A program made the position numbers and the translations under genes. A stretch of 64,000 nt of DNA from a virus, in IMG/VR virus record IMGVR_UViG_3300002835_000047, positions 53,887-117,886 of that record; one strand, 5' to 3'. The notes under the pieces were generated by a model. The model saw nothing but the letters and a program-made list of their open reading frames with translations. It did not search any database and was not told the origin of the DNA. Shown one piece after another: positions 44,938 to 53,093 of the stretch; position 1 is the first letter of the stretch, and each line of letters starts with the position of its first letter.

Positions 44938-45354
44938 ATGGACAATAAAATTAACGCACTACCTGAATCCTACGATTTAACTCAAAATATTAAAAACGTA
45001 GAAGTTAATACTGGTTTTATTCTTGGTTTAGAAAGAATAATTCTTTACTTTATAACAGATTTGATTGAAGATAAAACATCAATTCCGGATATGTTTAAAA
45101 AGTTTGAAAAACTTTTATCTACAGATAGAAAAGAAGCAGAAAGTGTAAACTTAAATTCTATTGAATCTAATGTTTACACTCTCTTTGCTTTACAGCAGCT
45201 TCTCAGATCACATGCTTATGAGCAAAATTTAGTTACTAAAAATAAAGTTAATATAAGTAATCAAGAAATTGAAGATTTAATGCAAGCTTTTAAAGATAAT
45301 AACTCAGTAAAGATTAAAGAATTATATCAAAAAATGGGAAACAATTTATCTTAA
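44938..45354 (+). CDS. Lone plus-strand gene, unknown
   Basis: 138 residues, helical, acidic, no membrane helix. It is the only plus-strand gene in some 40 kb of minus-strand genes. Its 3' end overlaps the convergent minus gene by 9 bases. Own promoter box at 44913. A regulator of the early block is conceivable but nothing in the sequence shows it. Confidence 0.6.
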   Translation: MDNKINALPESYDLTQNIKNVEVNTGFILGLERIILYFITDLIEDKTSIPDMFKKFEKLLSTDRKEAESVNLNSIESNVYTLFALQQLLRSHAYEQNLVTKNKVNISNQEIEDLMQAFKDNNSVKIKELYQKMGNNLS

Positions 45355-45795
45355 GTTTATATTATTGAAATCTCCAATTTCAATACAAGACTGAATTGCC
45401 ATGTTTAGTTCCATTTTGTCACAATCTGCAAAAGATCTATAATAACGTTTATTGTTATTAATGTAATAAAGACCTGATCTGTCTTTTATTAATTTCTTAA
45501 TTTCATCAAAAGTGTAACCTATTGAATTTGCTAATTCTCTGCACATAGCATGTATTCTTGCTAATTGTGCGTTACTTGCTTTATTTGTACTATAAGAAAT
45601 ATAAACATCTAATTTTACACCATCTGGTACAGAACGCATAAAATTTTCAAATCTAATTTTATTAGTCCCAATTGGAAAATCAAAGTTTCCATTTTTAGCA
45701 CTAATTTGAAGATAAATATTGTCGCTTTGAGCTATAATGTGAGAACCATCTTGTTCATCACCCGGATCAGATATTATCGGATTTAATTTTTTCAT
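45346..45795 (-). CDS. Hypothetical protein (possible recombination-type)
   Basis: 149 residues. The C-terminal half (N-A-Q-L-A-R-I-H-A-M-C-R-E-L...S-F-A-D-C-D-K-M) vaguely recalls phage NinB-like helical segments, but I do not assert homology. Overlaps MazG by 29 bases. Confidence 0.45.
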   Translation of the reverse strand: MKKLNPIISDPGDEQDGSHIIAQSDNIYLQISAKNGNFDFPIGTNKIRFENFMRSVPDGVKLDVYISYSTNKASNAQLARIHAMCRELANSIGYTFDEIKKLIKDRSGLYYINNNKRYYRSFADCDKMELNMAIQSCIEIGDFNNINLR

Positions 45796-46027
45796 CTTTA
45801 AAATAAATTTGTTTTTTTTCTATTATTCTATTAACAATATAATCATTATTATAGTATGCAGTTAATTGTTTTAACCACATTAGTAAATCTGCTATTTCAT
45901 CTTCAATTTGTTTACAATTATCTAGTTTAGGTTTATTTATACTTTGCATCAAAGCATGTGATAATTCACAACATTCTTCAACTGTTTTTCTTTTTATGTA
46001 ATCAAGGTCATTTAAATCGCGTATCAT
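45767..46027 (-). CDS. MazG-like nucleotide pyrophosphohydrolase (second copy)
   Basis: 86 residues, short. E-E-C-C-E-L-S-H-A-L and I-E-D-E-I-A-D-L-L are the two metal-binding halves of an all-alpha NTP-PPase. Not a close copy of the 29686 MazG. It lies one base after the SF2 helicase gene. Confidence 0.55.
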   Translation of the reverse strand: MIRDLNDLDYIKRKTVEECCELSHALMQSINKPKLDNCKQIEDEIADLLMWLKQLTAYYNNDYIVNRIIEKKQIYFKDEKIKSDNI

Positions 46028-46028
46028 A

Positions 46029-47123
46029 TTAATAAGTTAAGTATTCTATTTTTGATTTATCTAAACCTTCAAGTGCTTTATCAACCCATATCTCATCAAC
46101 TGAATCTTTATAACAAAGTATATGGCAAACAGATATTTGATCAGGATTTAATCTTAAAAGTCTTCCAATTCTTTGTGTAGATTTTCTTTCATTACCATAA
46201 GAATGCATTATAATTCCCACTTTAAGTTCTGGTATTGATACACCTTCATTTAGTTGTGCTATACAAGACAATTTTTTTATTGTACCTTCTTTAAACAGTC
46301 TTAAATTTTCTTCAGAATTATCATTATTTGAGTGATAACTGTGTTTACAAATTCTATCTGCTTGCTCTTGAGTATTAGCAAATATAATACATTTATCGTT
46401 TATATCATTTAATATACTAACCAAATATTCTTCTTTAGTTGGATAACTCATTAAAGCTCGCATTCTAAAAATAGAATAAAATTGTTTTTGTTTGGGAGTT
46501 TCAGCTTCTTCTAAAAGATTTGATAATCTAGTATAATCGTTATATTCAGATGTGTACCAAAATTTACCAGCTTTTGTTTTTTTCTTAAGTGTTTTTAACT
46601 TATTTAAATTAAGTTTATGTACTACAATCCGATAATCATTTAGTATTTTTTGCTCTGTAGCTTCATCAACTGAAAATTTAAATACAGTTGGACAATGTTT
46701 TTGAATTAGCTTATACTTTTCACTATTTTGAAAAACCGGTAATGTTCCGCTTAAACCAAGTAGCTTTTGATTATAGTTATTAAGAAAGTTTTCATGATGT
46801 GGTAGAATATTATGGCATTCATCTAAATATACTATATCATAATCATTTGGATCTTTTTTATTTAAAGAAAGATAAGTGGTAAAAGTTATATGATCTTGTA
46901 AAAATTCAACTTCCATTTTTTTTAATTCTGTATGCCAAGAATCTTTTATTGAAAGTTTTGGTATTACCACTAAAACCTTTATAAAAACATGATAGTTTTT
47001 TATTAAATGTTTTATTCCAATTCTAGTTTTACCTACACCCATTGAAATACCAACACTACATTTTTTATAATTTTCTATAATACTTAATGCTTGTTCTTGT
47101 ACTGAATCTTTTTTAATTGACAT
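46029..47123 (-). CDS. SF2 DNA/RNA helicase
   Basis: 364 residues. Motif I G-I-S-M-G-V-G-K-T, motif II D-E-C-H, motif III S-G-T, and C-terminal S-T-Q-R-I-G-R-L-L-R (motif VI). Compact two-domain helicase. In phages such enzymes aid recombination or fork restart. Upstream is a tRNA gene and the accessory small-gene region. Confidence 0.8.
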   Translation of the reverse strand: MSIKKDSVQEQALSIIENYKKCSVGISMGVGKTRIGIKHLIKNYHVFIKVLVVIPKLSIKDSWHTELKKMEVEFLQDHITFTTYLSLNKKDPNDYDIVYLDECHNILPHHENFLNNYNQKLLGLSGTLPVFQNSEKYKLIQKHCPTVFKFSVDEATEQKILNDYRIVVHKLNLNKLKTLKKKTKAGKFWYTSEYNDYTRLSNLLEEAETPKQKQFYSIFRMRALMSYPTKEEYLVSILNDINDKCIIFANTQEQADRICKHSYHSNNDNSEENLRLFKEGTIKKLSCIAQLNEGVSIPELKVGIIMHSYGNERKSTQRIGRLLRLNPDQISVCHILCYKDSVDEIWVDKALEGLDKSKIEYLTY

Positions 47124-47148
47124 AACTTAATTTTTATTTAAATGTTTG

Positions 47149-47220
47149 TAGTTCTACCTGGAGTCGAACCAAGAATGACAGATTAGAAATCTGTAGTTAT
47201 ATCCATTTAACTATAGAACC
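47149..47220 (-). tRNA. tRNA-Arg (UCU)
   Basis: 72 nt; acceptor GGTTCTA/TAGAACT (one G-U), D-arm GTT...AAC, anticodon stem ACAGA/TCTGT with loop TTTCTAA giving TCT, T-arm CTTGG TTCGACT CCAGG, discriminator A. CCA not encoded. AGA is a codon this phage uses often. Its 5' end lies 6 bases after the stop of the 47227 gene. Confidence 0.9.
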
Positions 47221-47226
47221 TTTTTT

Positions 47227-47562
47227 TTACTTCTTTTTAAATTGTTCAAACCATTCTGCTTGTGAAATTTCATCTCCAAAAGATAAATACCTTTTAAACT
47301 CTTGTAAAATGTTTAACACTTCTTCCTCACTATACCTTCTTTCTGCTTGCCATTTAGCCATATCCACCATAAGTTTTTTAACTGTTGAAACTCCTATACT
47401 TTGACCTATTGACTTAATTCCATAATCAACAAGCATTTCATGGGCAACTTCTTCAAGTGTTTCTTTACCACCATAACCTTCTCCATAATTAGTTCTTGGA
47501 TGATTGTCTTCTATACTATCAGGAGATGGGTCTTCATTTTCAAATTCTAAATTGTTATTCAT
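47227..47562 (-). CDS. Phage accessory protein, W-Q-A-E-R...F-E-Q-F-K-K-K family
   Basis: 111 residues. Ends with the module W-Q-A-E-R-R-Y-S-E-E-E-V...W-F-E-Q-F-K-K-K, present also in the next two genes. An E-T-L-E-E-V-A-H-E segment precedes it. Helical; probably a binding adapter. Function unknown. Confidence 0.6.
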   Translation of the reverse strand: MNNNLEFENEDPSPDSIEDNHPRTNYGEGYGGKETLEEVAHEMLVDYGIKSIGQSIGVSTVKKLMVDMAKWQAERRYSEEEVLNILQEFKRYLSFGDEISQAEWFEQFKKK

Positions 47563-47565
47563 ATC

Positions 47566-47916
47566 TTATTTCTTTTTAAATTGTTCAAACCATTTTTCAA
47601 AAGGTAATTCTTTCCAATTCTCTGTATTTGGATAACCACTAAATCCTTTTTTATGACCCGCTTCAAAAGCTTCTTTTAAATCTTCCTTACTATACATTCT
47701 TTCTGCTTGCCATTTAGTACCTTCAATAAATCCTTCTTGTTTATTTGCTTTAATACAATCATCTTCTGATGGATTCCATATTGAACCTCCTTTGGGTATA
47801 GGATAAAATCTTTCAGCAGCTTCTTCAGGTGTTTCTTGTTTCATATCTAATGCTTTTATCATATTATCGTATTGTTGTTCTAGTGCCAAATCAGAAAACA
47901 TTTCTCCTTGTGTCAT
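47566..47916 (-). CDS. Phage accessory protein, same C-terminal module
   Basis: 116 residues from the ATG at 47916 (M-T-Q-G-E-M-F-S-D-L), one base past the stop before it; an upstream start at 47940 would lengthen overlap only. W-Q-A-E-R-M-Y-S-K-E-D-L and F-E-Q-F-K-K-K at the end, with P-E-E-A-A-E-R-F-Y earlier. Paralog of neighbours. Confidence 0.6.
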   Translation of the reverse strand: MTQGEMFSDLALEQQYDNMIKALDMKQETPEEAAERFYPIPKGGSIWNPSEDDCIKANKQEGFIEGTKWQAERMYSKEDLKEAFEAGHKKGFSGYPNTENWKELPFEKWFEQFKKK

Positions 47917-47917
47917 C

Positions 47918-48796
47918 TTATTTCTTTTTAAATGGTTCAATAATTACATTAAAGTATTTTTCAGGTTCTCCTTCTTTAATACCATTTTGACAATTGTTAA
48001 ATAACACATCCCCTAAATCAAATAACATTTTTCTTACTTCCTCCTCACTATACATTCTTTCTTGCATCCATTTAGCACCTTTTAAAAATGCCTCTTCAGT
48101 ATCTGATGCTTTTTCAAAGCCTAACTGACCGCGTTTAAAATATTCGTGTGCAGCTTCTTCAAGTGTTTCTTGTTTAGGTTCATTTGGCATTGACTTATAT
48201 GGTAATATTTTACTGCTTGAAAGTAAATTGCCCCCACCTTCTTCATTTTCCCTTACTAAATGAATATGTTTAGTTGTATCATAACCAATATATGTTCCAC
48301 TCGACCAATTTGAAAAGACTTTAATCCAAACTTGTTCTCCTTGTGTTGGAGTCCATTCTTGTTTAGGTTCTTTTGGAATGATTATTTTGTAAACTAACTC
48401 TGTTGGTGGTTCATCGTTTCCAAACATACCAAAAGTAAATCCACTAGGGATTTCTTCTATTAATTCAACCTTAACATTTTCACAACTTGGATTCTTAACA
48501 AACCATTCTAAAAACTCATCATCAATGGGTTGAACACCATCTTTGATTAAGTCGGGGTCGGTTGTTAGGATGATTTTTTTCTCACCACCTGTTAAGTCAC
48601 CTCCTAAATATTTAACAGGAACCCAATTATTAAGTGTAGGATAACCCACATAATCCCCTTCTTTAATTTCTTCATCGGAAGTAATGTAGATGTTTCTGTT
48701 CATTGGTGTAGTTGCTAATCTACCAAATACTAATTTGTCTTCCCAAAAATATAATTTACTTGGTTTGTTTGTTGGTAATACGCGTATGTTTTTCAT
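47918..48796 (-). CDS. Phage accessory protein, two-part, same C-terminal module
   Basis: 292 residues. N-terminal part (N-I-Y-I-T-S-D-E-E-I-K-E-G-D and I-I-L-T-T-D-P-D-L-I-K-D-G-V-Q) is a beta-rich phage domain I recognise by pattern, common in Bacteroidota phages; C-terminal W-M-Q-E-R-M-Y-S-E-E-E-V...F-K-K-K is the shared module. Appears to be a fusion of the two. Function unknown. Confidence 0.6.
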   Translation of the reverse strand: MKNIRVLPTNKPSKLYFWEDKLVFGRLATTPMNRNIYITSDEEIKEGDYVGYPTLNNWVPVKYLGGDLTGGEKKIILTTDPDLIKDGVQPIDDEFLEWFVKNPSCENVKVELIEEIPSGFTFGMFGNDEPPTELVYKIIIPKEPKQEWTPTQGEQVWIKVFSNWSSGTYIGYDTTKHIHLVRENEEGGGNLLSSSKILPYKSMPNEPKQETLEEAAHEYFKRGQLGFEKASDTEEAFLKGAKWMQERMYSEEEVRKMLFDLGDVLFNNCQNGIKEGEPEKYFNVIIEPFKKK

Positions 48797-48797
48797 A

Positions 48798-49061
48798 TTA
48801 TATTATGTTAGTTAATGGATAAGCGTTTAAGATTGAATTTTGGTCAACATAATGAGAAGTTCCATTACCATAATTGAACATTTGTTCAACTTCAGTTGTT
48901 CCACTTCCCATTATATAGGTATCTTTTCTAACTTTAGATTTCTCACTAGCCTCTTTTAAAGCTGCTTCAACATGTAGTTTAGCAAAGTCTCTCATTATAA
49001 CTACCGCATCATCTGAGTAATGTGCATCATAAAATTCTTTTGCTGTTGGTACTGTACTCAT
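48798..49061 (-). CDS. Hypothetical phage accessory protein
   Basis: 87 residues, helical N-terminal half (A-K-L-H-V-E-A-A-L-K-E-A), polar C-terminal half. Overlaps the homing endonuclease by 4 bases. Unknown. Confidence 0.5.
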   Translation of the reverse strand: MSTVPTAKEFYDAHYSDDAVVIMRDFAKLHVEAALKEASEKSKVRKDTYIMGSGTTEVEQMFNYGNGTSHYVDQNSILNAYPLTNII

Positions 49062-49777
49062 TGTTTGTTTTGTTTTACGATTTGAATTAATTTAAAAATT
49101 TTCCATCCTTTACAAGGTCTGTTTTTAGAGACTGCTTGTTGAATTGATTGTGGTTTAACTCCTATATGTAATGCAGCTTCTTTAAAACTGTTAAATTCAA
49201 AATATGTATTATTAGGACACAAACAAGAAATAGGTTTTAAATTTCTTTTAGAAGCTGCTATCTTCATTTTGTCAATAGTTTCTTTAGAATATTTTATTCC
49301 TTTTCTTGAATTTGACATTTTTAATTTAGCTTCTTCTGTAAATTTATAGCCTATTCTAATCTTAGACATTTTTTCTTTTGTCATTTTAGATTTTTTACTA
49401 CCTGTTTGTGCAATTTTCATTTTTTCTTTTGTCTCACTCCCAAATACAGAAGGTTTTTCATTTGTTTTAGTATAGATACAGTTAAGTCCTTTTTCAACAG
49501 AATTATAATGTTCCTGCCAAAAGCGTTCTCTAATATTTAAATCATTAAAAACACATTCTTCAATTATTTCAAAGAAATGTTTTTCCCAAGTGTATTTATT
49601 TATAGAAGCTAAAAGTTTTACTTGTCTATTAGAATTTTTAATATACTTTTCATAATCTTTCTTTCTTCTAATTAAATCATTAGATTGACCTATGTAAACC
49701 CTATCAGTTGGACTTGTTATTTTATAGATTCCGCAAATCTTTACATCCTTGATTAATTTTTCTAACTCTTTCTTCAT
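49058..49777 (-). CDS. GIY-YIG homing endonuclease with NUMOD repeats
   Basis: 239 residues from the ATG at 49777. G-I-Y...V-Y-I-G (residues about 15-30) and R-R, then Glu of the GIY-YIG nuclease; then several NUMOD3-type DNA-binding repeats (K-E-K-M-S-K-I-R-I-G, E-E-A-K-L-K-M-S-N-S-R-K-G, S-K-E-T-I-D-K-M); then a C-terminal NUMOD1-like S-F-K-E-A-A-L-H-I-G. Cuts DNA at a specific site to spread itself. It overlaps the 3' end of its neighbour by 56 bases. Confidence 0.85.
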   Translation of the reverse strand: MKKELEKLIKDVKICGIYKITSPTDRVYIGQSNDLIRRKKDYEKYIKNSNRQVKLLASINKYTWEKHFFEIIEECVFNDLNIRERFWQEHYNSVEKGLNCIYTKTNEKPSVFGSETKEKMKIAQTGSKKSKMTKEKMSKIRIGYKFTEEAKLKMSNSRKGIKYSKETIDKMKIAASKRNLKPISCLCPNNTYFEFNSFKEAALHIGVKPQSIQQAVSKNRPCKGWKIFKLIQIVKQNKQ

Positions 49778-50057
49778 AATTATCACTTGCCTTTAATTCA
49801 ATGTCTATTTGTTTATTACTATAAATATACAAAAAATTTATTGCTTGTGAGAATGTTGGTGCAGAACAAGCCCCTTCTAAAAGGTAGACATTTCTATTAT
49901 CTTCAAACTCCTCATTCATACCCATTTCAAGTATCAATTCATATACCTTCCAATTACTTTGAAAGGAACTTAAATATGTTCCAAAACAAGGTTCATCAAA
50001 CCCAAGTTCTTTGAGTGCTAAAGATGGTTCGTAGGGTACAAATTCTTTTTCTAACAT
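49722..50057 (-). CDS. Phage accessory protein, L-K-E-L-G-F-D-E-P family
   Basis: 111 residues. F-V-P-Y-E-P-S-L-A-L-K-E-L-G-F-D-E-P-C-F-G and C-S-A-P-T-F-S-Q-A-I-N-F-L mark a family seen widely in Bacteroidota phages by pattern. Its C-terminus (Y-E-E-R-V-R-K-I-N-Q-G-C-K-D-L) is overlapped by the homing endonuclease start. One base from its relative upstream. Confidence 0.6.
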   Translation of the reverse strand: MLEKEFVPYEPSLALKELGFDEPCFGTYLSSFQSNWKVYELILEMGMNEEFEDNRNVYLLEGACSAPTFSQAINFLYIYSNKQIDIELKASDNYEERVRKINQGCKDLRNL

Positions 50058-50479
50058 TAGATTAAGTTATTTAAAGTGTATTCAATAGCAGCTTCGTATG
50101 CTTCTGTTGGTGAGTTAGATTCCCCAATTTTTCCTGATAAAACTGCCATATCTCCAAACTTATGTTGAATACACGGATGCCATATCTTACCATTTGTATA
50201 GACATAGCACCAATATTCATGTTTCTCATACAACCACATTACTACTTCAGCAATGGTTGGACATAAAAAACAAGTTTCTTTTTGATTTTTATTAAAGTCA
50301 GAGTAATTAAATCTTAACATTCTATCAGGTTCTCCTGAACCAAATCCTTGTTCATAAATAATATCACCCCAACCATCAGAATTAAGATTGCCTGTTTGAG
50401 TATAGTAATCAGAACAATTTTCATCAAATTCTTTTTCTTTTAGCAACTTGGCTAATTCAAAACTTACTGGTGTGTTCAT
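50057..50479 (-). CDS. Phage accessory protein, related L-L-K-E-K-x-F-D-E family
   Basis: 140 residues. F-E-L-A-K-L-L-K-E-K-E-F-D-E-N-C and C-P-T-I-A-E-V-V-M-W-L-Y-E-K-H parallel the two motifs of the next gene, so the two are distant relatives. Ends A-Y-E-A-A-I-E-Y-T-L-N-N-L-I. Unknown function. Confidence 0.6.
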   Translation of the reverse strand: MNTPVSFELAKLLKEKEFDENCSDYYTQTGNLNSDGWGDIIYEQGFGSGEPDRMLRFNYSDFNKNQKETCFLCPTIAEVVMWLYEKHEYWCYVYTNGKIWHPCIQHKFGDMAVLSGKIGESNSPTEAYEAAIEYTLNNLI

Positions 50480-50498
50480 TTCTTTTTCTTTTACAGCT

Positions 50499-50714
50499 TC
50501 AATTAGTTTGATGGTCCGGGGTTTTGTTTATTTCTTTAATGACGAATTTGGAGGTTTGGCTTATGGTATCTCCGCACTCATTGCTATGTAGAATTATGAT
50601 ACTTGTTGGGAGGATTGTGTCCCAAAACCATTTCTTCTCCGAAATATCTTTGGATTCTGCTCCCCAGATTTCATTATCAATTTCAAACTCTACTTCAACT
50701 TTAATCTTTATCAT
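50499..50714 (-). CDS. Small protein, unknown
   Basis: 71 residues from the ATG at 50714; start chosen because the longer reading runs back through the zinc-finger gene. Beta-rich (I-K-I-K-V-E-V-E-F-E-I). Unknown. Confidence 0.45.
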   Translation of the reverse strand: MIKIKVEVEFEIDNEIWGAESKDISEKKWFWDTILPTSIIILHSNECGDTISQTSKFVIKEINKTPDHQTN

Positions 50715-50719
50715 AGGTT

Positions 50720-50947
50720 TTAGGGTTTGGGCTGTATGCCTAAGCATCCGCAGTTATGACCACAAGAATTTAAAAAGCATCCATTTCCATCATTGCCGGT
50801 ACATTTTATTTTTTCCTGCTCAATATGTTTAGGAGGTAAGCCTGTTATTTCTGAAATAATTCTTGCTCCATTACAGGTTGGGCAAGAGCTAGAAAAGGCA
50901 CCAGGCGTACCGCCAGTACCCTTGCAAATTGGACATTTTTGCCACAT
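50720..50947 (-). CDS. Small zinc-finger protein (DnaJ Cys-rich style)
   Basis: 75 residues, eleven Cys. C-P-I-C-K-G-T-G-G and C-P-T-C-N-G-A resemble the CxxCxGxG repeats of DnaJ. The C-terminal C-G-H-N-C-G-C could form another site. May bind nucleic acid or protein. Confidence 0.55.
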   Translation of the reverse strand: MWQKCPICKGTGGTPGAFSSSCPTCNGARIISEITGLPPKHIEQEKIKCTGNDGNGCFLNSCGHNCGCLGIQPKP

Positions 50948-50982
50948 AATTTATAGGTTAAAGTTAAAGAATTTGAGGTTAA

Positions 50983-51216
50983 TTATTTCTTGTTGCGCTC
51001 TAAACAGAATTTGCAATTCCCTTTGTGGGTTAATACTGTTGCATGACCCCAATCGCCAAATAAGTACTCACAACTATCCACCTCTACTATGATTAATGGA
51101 TTAGCGCCTTCTATTAACACAAATTCGGTACCCTTTCTAGGGGTATTTACTTCACGGCAACCGCAAGAAAGAATAGTCAATAGCAGTGCACTGATAAGGA
51201 GGAATGTTTGTTTCAT
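50983..51216 (-). CDS. Small lipoprotein
   Basis: 77 residues; signal with hydrophobic run ending L-S-C-G-C (lipobox L-S-C, or next Cys). Short periplasmic part with C-K-F-C. Start overlaps the previous gene's stop as ATGA. Surface or periplasmic; possible superinfection factor, unproven. Confidence 0.5.
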   Translation of the reverse strand: MKQTFLLISALLLTILSCGCREVNTPRKGTEFVLIEGANPLIIVEVDSCEYLFGDWGHATVLTHKGNCKFCLERNKK

Positions 51217-51314
51217 TGCGTAAAAATGAGTGTTAAGATGCAGATAATAAAAATCAAAGTCAGTACTACACGACCAACTGAAAGAGCAAGTTCAATAAGA
51301 GATTCAAAGTTCAT
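51213..51314 (-). CDS. 33-residue transmembrane micropeptide
   Basis: N-F-E-S-L-I-E-L then one helix (V-V-L-T-L-I-F-I-I-C-I-L-T-L-I-F). Coupled to the lipoprotein by ATGA, so probably real. Confidence 0.4.
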   Translation of the reverse strand: MNFESLIELALSVGRVVLTLIFIICILTLIFTQ

Positions 51315-51340
51315 TAGTTTATTGATTTAAATTTTAGAGA

Positions 51341-51655
51341 TTATTGATATTTTTTTTTACGAAGACTACCAAACGAACCCTTTAGTTCATATCCAATTTC
51401 CTCGGCAGCTTCTTGTAATGGATTCCAATGATGGTGATTATCGCACTCATCCCATAGTTTTTGTAACCTTTCGGCAAGTACTTCTTTTGGTTCTTCTATT
51501 GGCTCAACGGTAACCTTGTACTTGTGAATGTTTACCTCTCCGTTAAAACAGGTTGCGTCTTTTTTTTCCAAAATGGATTGTTCATAAGCCCCAATCTTCT
51601 TAAATGTTTCAAAACAAATAGTGCTATTATCGTCCTTTGATTTAGTTTTTGCCAT
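51341..51655 (-). CDS. Hypothetical phage accessory protein
   Basis: 104 residues, start at the ATG (M-A-K-T-K-S) rather than a GTG one codon before. P-K-E-V-L-A-E-R-L-Q-K-L-W-D-E-C and a basic tail. Unknown. Confidence 0.45.
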   Translation of the reverse strand: MAKTKSKDDNSTICFETFKKIGAYEQSILEKKDATCFNGEVNIHKYKVTVEPIEEPKEVLAERLQKLWDECDNHHHWNPLQEAAEEIGYELKGSFGSLRKKKYQ

Positions 51656-51665
51656 CACTTTTGGT

Positions 51666-51824
51666 TTACGGTTTGGAGTTTATGATGTTTTTTTCAATTT
51701 GCACAACTTTCACGGATTGGCCTTGTTCAAGGAGTTCAAATAGGATGGTGTGCGTTTCTACTTTGCCGCAACAAATTTGAGCCATACCACCACCCCATGT
51801 CAATTTATAGAATTTCTTACTCAT
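51666..51824 (-). CDS. Small protein, unknown
   Basis: 52 residues in the gap between two same-strand genes. K-L-T-W-G-G-G-M-A-Q-I-C-C-G start, beta-rich. Kept because it fills the gap cleanly with an ATG start. Confidence 0.35.
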   Translation of the reverse strand: MSKKFYKLTWGGGMAQICCGKVETHTILFELLEQGQSVKVVQIEKNIINSKP

Positions 51825-51857
51825 AGTTTTGTTGTTTAGATTGGGAGAATTAACATA

Positions 51858-52259
51858 TTAAGTGCCTTCTACTATATCAGGATAATTGGTTGGTATGTTT
51901 TCACTTTTTACCTTCAGAATTCTATGTGGTGGGTAGTGTTCAAATACTTCCCCATCATTGTGTCTGTATCCGTCCTTGACAATTGCAGATGCATGTTCAC
52001 GAACTTTTTCAGCAGAATCAACTTCATATTTGAATATCCTACCATCGTCTAAATAAGTTTTTACTACATGTTTCATGGTTGATTTAAGTTTAGGGGTTGG
52101 GGGGTTTTTTTCGGCTTTGTAAAAACCAAGACCCACAACTTCTTCCCAAAGTTGAGTCATAGTTACTCTAATGGAGTCTTTTTGAGCTTGGTCTAATAAA
52201 CCAAAATCGTGCCTATATCTCATCGCCATAGAGTCAATCAGTTTGGGGTCTGGTTTCAT
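51858..52259 (-). CDS. Hypothetical phage accessory protein
   Basis: 133 residues. Helical start (D-S-M-A-M-R-Y-R-H-D-F-G-L-L-D) and beta-rich second half with H-Y-P-P-H-R-I-L-K-V-K. Overlaps next gene by 4 bases. Confidence 0.5.
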   Translation of the reverse strand: MKPDPKLIDSMAMRYRHDFGLLDQAQKDSIRVTMTQLWEEVVGLGFYKAEKNPPTPKLKSTMKHVVKTYLDDGRIFKYEVDSAEKVREHASAIVKDGYRHNDGEVFEHYPPHRILKVKSENIPTNYPDIVEGT

Positions 52260-52504
52260 GGGTTTGGGGTTTGGTTATTTGAGGAATTAGATTCAAAGTT
52301 TTCTTGATAGTATTGTTCTGCTTGCTCTGATGCTGGCATTTCAAGACTGCTTATGATTCCTATCAAATAAGCATTAACAATTTGCTGCTTTTCAGCCTTT
52401 AATGCCTGCTCAAAATACCCATGGAATTGAGCGACACCCAAGATGTCAATATGATACTCGTGATTATACAGGTTGTCAATTAGCGTTTGTACTGGGGTTT
52501 TCAT
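52256..52504 (-). CDS. Small hypothetical protein
   Basis: 82 residues, helical, acidic; ends with an Asn/Ser-rich tail (S-N-S-S-N-N-Q-T). Unknown. Confidence 0.45.
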   Translation of the reverse strand: MKTPVQTLIDNLYNHEYHIDILGVAQFHGYFEQALKAEKQQIVNAYLIGIISSLEMPASEQAEQYYQENFESNSSNNQTPNP

Positions 52505-52551
52505 GGTTTTGGTCTTTTATGGGACAATTTGCGTGGTTTTGAGTATTTTAT

Positions 52552-52569
52552 GTCAGCTTATAGGCTGAC
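52552..52569. other. Small inverted repeat
   Basis: GTCAGC-TTATAG-GCTGAC, a perfect 6-bp stem in a gene-free gap. The GGCTGACG piece recurs at 52597 and 53122. Confidence 0.3.
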
Positions 52570-52592
52570 GCTGGGGGAGGTTTGGTAAGAAC

Positions 52593-52620
52593 AGAGGCTG
52601 ACGATTTGTTCACGAATGAG
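52593..52620. repeat. 28-base dispersed repeat, copy 1
   Basis: AGAGGCTGACG-5 nt-TTCACGAATGAG; same ends and spacing as 53119-53146. Includes the stop of the 52610 gene. Confidence 0.55.
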
Positions 52621-52816
52621 TACTTTCCCGAACAAGATATAACCCATTTTTTTCATCATAAGCGACGCTCTCGTTTGGTATGATTTTTACATCATTAATT
52701 GATATTTTGCAAGGTTCACCTAAGTAGCAGATAGATTCATTGTCGCTTTCGTGAATGACACCTGCTTCGCAAAATTTTGGGTTTATTCCCTTTGGTTGAA
52801 AGTATATCGTTTTCAT
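52610..52816 (-). CDS. Small hypothetical protein
   Basis: 68 residues from the ATG at 52816 (M-K-T-I-Y-F-Q-P-K-G). The upstream in-frame start at 52840 is less likely. Beta-rich. Unknown. Confidence 0.4.
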   Translation of the reverse strand: MKTIYFQPKGINPKFCEAGVIHESDNESICYLGEPCKISINDVKIIPNESVAYDEKNGLYLVRESTHS

Positions 52817-52901
52817 GCTATGGGCTGACGGATTAATCATTCATTATATGCGATAAGGGTGCTTATTGACCGATTTCTCATTCATTATATGCTCTTGCAT
52901 A

Positions 52902-53093
52902 TTAAACGTGGGTTCGTGTTTCCAAATCCCAAATGGCAGTCCATTTGAAGTCCTCCCAATCAGATTCCCACTTTTCTTTGATTTTTGCTACAAAACTTCT
53001 TGCCTCTTCCAAGGTGTCAAAGTCCTCCTGAAAATCATTCATCCCACCAAAGGGATAATAGCAATCACCTGCAAATACTAAAAATCGTTTCAT
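52902..53093 (-). CDS. Small hypothetical protein
   Basis: 63 residues. V-F-A-G-D-C-Y-Y-P-F-G-G-M-N-D-F and D-T-L-E-E-A form a pattern also found in small phage and bacterial proteins of unknown function. Confidence 0.5.
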   Translation of the reverse strand: MKRFLVFAGDCYYPFGGMNDFQEDFDTLEEARSFVAKIKEKWESDWEDFKWTAIWDLETRTHV

